The position numbers were made by a program, and so were the translations under genes. A stretch of 32,890 nucleotides of DNA from Bacteroidales bacterium (GTDB taxonomy: Bacteria > Bacteroidota > Bacteroidia > Bacteroidales > GCA-2748055). A model generated the notes under the pieces. The model ran no database searches, was not told the DNA's origin, and saw nothing but the letters and a program-made list of their open reading frames with translations. Each line of letters opens with the position of its first letter. The stretch's first letter is position 1. Below are positions 31,628 to 32,890 of the stretch, one piece after another. The stretch lies in the NCBI GenBank assembly GCA_029210725.1, contig JARGFM010000001.1, positions 112,640-145,529 on the forward strand. Direction: 5' to 3'.

Positions 31628-32872
31628 ATGGGTAAATTTTCTGATAACCGGCTGAAACTATCCACATTCAAGCTAAATGCCCTGCTTGATATCACACTGG
31701 CCATTAACGACAATGTTTCGATCAGTGAACTTATACGCCGCTACGAGAAATTGCTCACAGACGATCTGGATATCGGAAAGGTAATTGTCCTGAAACTTTC
31801 GGATAAGTGGGAGTGTCTGCTAAACTCCGGTTTCGGGCGCAGATTTTTTGAACAGGTCCATATGGAAAGGGATCTCCTGCCCTTTGGTGAGATTTCATTT
31901 ATTACCTCAGAACCTCAGCATTTCCCGGAGCTGGTAGATATTGTCATCCCTGTATCGCATAAGGATGAAGCTATCGCCTTTGTACTGATCGGAGATATTG
32001 AAGAGGAGGGCGAAGGGGTCAGCCCCATAATTAAGCACCTCCGGTTCATTCAGACACTCTCCAATATTATTGTGGTTGCCATTGAAAATAAGAGATTGTT
32101 CCAGGAAACCCTGAGGCAGGAAGCCCTGAAACGGGAAATGGAGCTGGCCAGCAAGATGCAGAACATGTTGATCCCGGCCAATGAAAAGCTCCCTTCCAAT
32201 GAACATATCGATATGAAAGCCTTTTACCATCCTCATTTTGAGGTGGGTGGCGACTATTACGATGTGATCCAGCTAAGCAAGGATGAAGTTGGATTCTGTA
32301 TTGCCGATGTATCCGGAAAAGGAATCTCAGCAGCCATCCTGATGTCCAATTTCCAGGCCAACCTGCGTGCACTTTTTACTGCCGAACAGGGGCTCACCGA
32401 TACCCTCCACCGCTTGAATACCACCGTGATGAATAGTGCCAAAGGAGAAAAATTCATTACGCTGTTCATCGCCAGGTATCACTATAAAACCAGGGAACTA
32501 AAGTATGTGAATGCGGGGCACAATCCGCCCCTGCTCTACGAGCCGGGATCAGAAAGACTGACACCACTGGCCAGCGGTTGCGTGGGAATGGGCATGCTGG
32601 ACGAACTTCCCTTTGTGAATGAAGCAGTAATCATCATGGAGGAACCTGCCAAACTTTTCTGCTACACAGATGGACTGGTGGAGGTTATCCAGGATGCTGG
32701 CATTGAGTTTGGAACCGATAATCTGGAAAAGGAGCTTAAAAACAGTAATCCGTTGGAAGAGAATATCCGGACCATCATTAAAAATCAGAAGATCCTGGAG
32801 GGTTCTGCTTCAATCTTTGACGATATCTCCATTATCGGAGCTCAGTTTCCAGGAAAACAGGGCTTTCGCTAA
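31628..32872 (+). CDS. SpoIIE/RsbU-type PP2C serine/threonine phosphatase with N-terminal sensory region
   Basis: The 414-aa protein has an N-terminal GAF-like region (about 1-160, FKLNALLDITLAINDN, DIGKVIVLKL) and a coiled connector (about 160-190, ALKREMELASKMQNMLIP). The PPM phosphatase domain (about 200-410) shows GGDYYDV, ADVSGKGISAAILMSN, NAGHNPPLL, YTDGLVE and a final FDDISIIGA, so the metal-binding aspartates are present. Such phosphatases act on anti-sigma-factor antagonists or other partner switches. No RsbV/RsbW partner appears in the window. It starts 15 bp after efp, so it probably shares a transcript. Only 18 bp remain to the right edge. Confidence 0.9.
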   Translation: MGKFSDNRLKLSTFKLNALLDITLAINDNVSISELIRRYEKLLTDDLDIGKVIVLKLSDKWECLLNSGFGRRFFEQVHMERDLLPFGEISFITSEPQHFPELVDIVIPVSHKDEAIAFVLIGDIEEEGEGVSPIIKHLRFIQTLSNIIVVAIENKRLFQETLRQEALKREMELASKMQNMLIPANEKLPSNEHIDMKAFYHPHFEVGGDYYDVIQLSKDEVGFCIADVSGKGISAAILMSNFQANLRALFTAEQGLTDTLHRLNTTVMNSAKGEKFITLFIARYHYKTRELKYVNAGHNPPLLYEPGSERLTPLASGCVGMGMLDELPFVNEAVIIMEEPAKLFCYTDGLVEVIQDAGIEFGTDNLEKELKNSNPLEENIRTIIKNQKILEGSASIFDDISIIGAQFPGKQGFR

Positions 32873-32890
32873 GCGCTCTCTTCTTCCTCA

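Noticed and set aside
1-32890. Mobile elements, prophage, CRISPR arrays, toxin-antitoxin or defence systems
   Set aside because: No transposase, integrase, short regularly spaced repeats, or defence-type gene pairs were seen; the two tRNAs show no duplicated 3' ends that would mark an integrated element.

Overview
The window looks like a chromosomal segment of a Bacteroidota bacterium, most likely of the Marinilabiliales/Bacteroidales type. The evidence is PorZ of the type IX secretion system, the Bacteroidota-typical DUF3098 and DUF2797 proteins, a GH3-family enzyme, several TAnnTTTG (-7) promoter elements with an upstream TTG/TTTG, and mostly weak Shine-Dalgarno signals. No phage, transposase, CRISPR array or integrase was seen. 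It is largely housekeeping and envelope biology.

Layout. (1) 1-1882, minus: the N-terminal ~627 codons of a very large secreted adhesin-like protein. It has a signal segment, two discoidin-like modules, a PKD-like domain and HYR repeats, and it runs off the left edge through a near-identical 252-bp tandem repeat. It begins with GTG, and the open frame leaves the window. (2) 2044-6614, minus: a same-strand run uspA-like, rdgB, porZ, recO, with a strong intrinsic terminator hairpin immediately in front of the rdgB start. (3) 6711-9971, plus and divergent from uspA: a large sensor adenylate cyclase (periplasmic propeller/Y_Y_Y, TM, class III cyclase, degenerate HD domain). (4) 10061-17031, plus: ilvE, ftsX, DUF3098, uppP, truB, queA, GH3 and a deoxynucleoside kinase, tightly spaced. 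(5) 17234-20059, minus: a secreted M16 zinc protease with its own terminator. (6) 20207-22305, plus: a Tat-exported sugar isomerase-like protein and a PfkB kinase, flanking a minus-strand tRNA-Asn(GTT). (7) 22302-23105, minus: DUF2797, convergent with pfkB. (8) 23254-25163, plus: PadR regulator plus PspC-domain membrane protein, then tRNA-Gln(TTG) with a terminator. (9) 25524-26760, plus: two small secreted or outer-membrane proteins, followed by a minus-strand YgjP-type metalloprotease. (10) 27477-32872, plus: TolC-like protein, MFP adaptor, tsaB, efp and a SpoIIE-type phosphatase.

How the genes fit together. Much of the window serves the envelope: PorZ helps anchor T9SS cargo, UppP recycles undecaprenyl phosphate, FtsX acts in division-linked wall hydrolysis, TolC/MFP form part of an export system, and PspC/PadR look like an envelope-stress pair. 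A second theme is nucleotide and translation fidelity: RdgB, dNK, RecO, TruB, QueA, TsaB, EF-P and two tRNAs. Signalling is represented by the cyclase, UspA and the SpoIIE phosphatase.

I did not find a clearly new multi-gene system. The most distinctive items are the propeller-cyclase-pseudoHD fusion, the hairpin in front of rdgB, the inverted repeat flanking the padR promoter, and the homogenised HYR repeats at the left edge. All functions are inferred from sequence reading; no database search was run.
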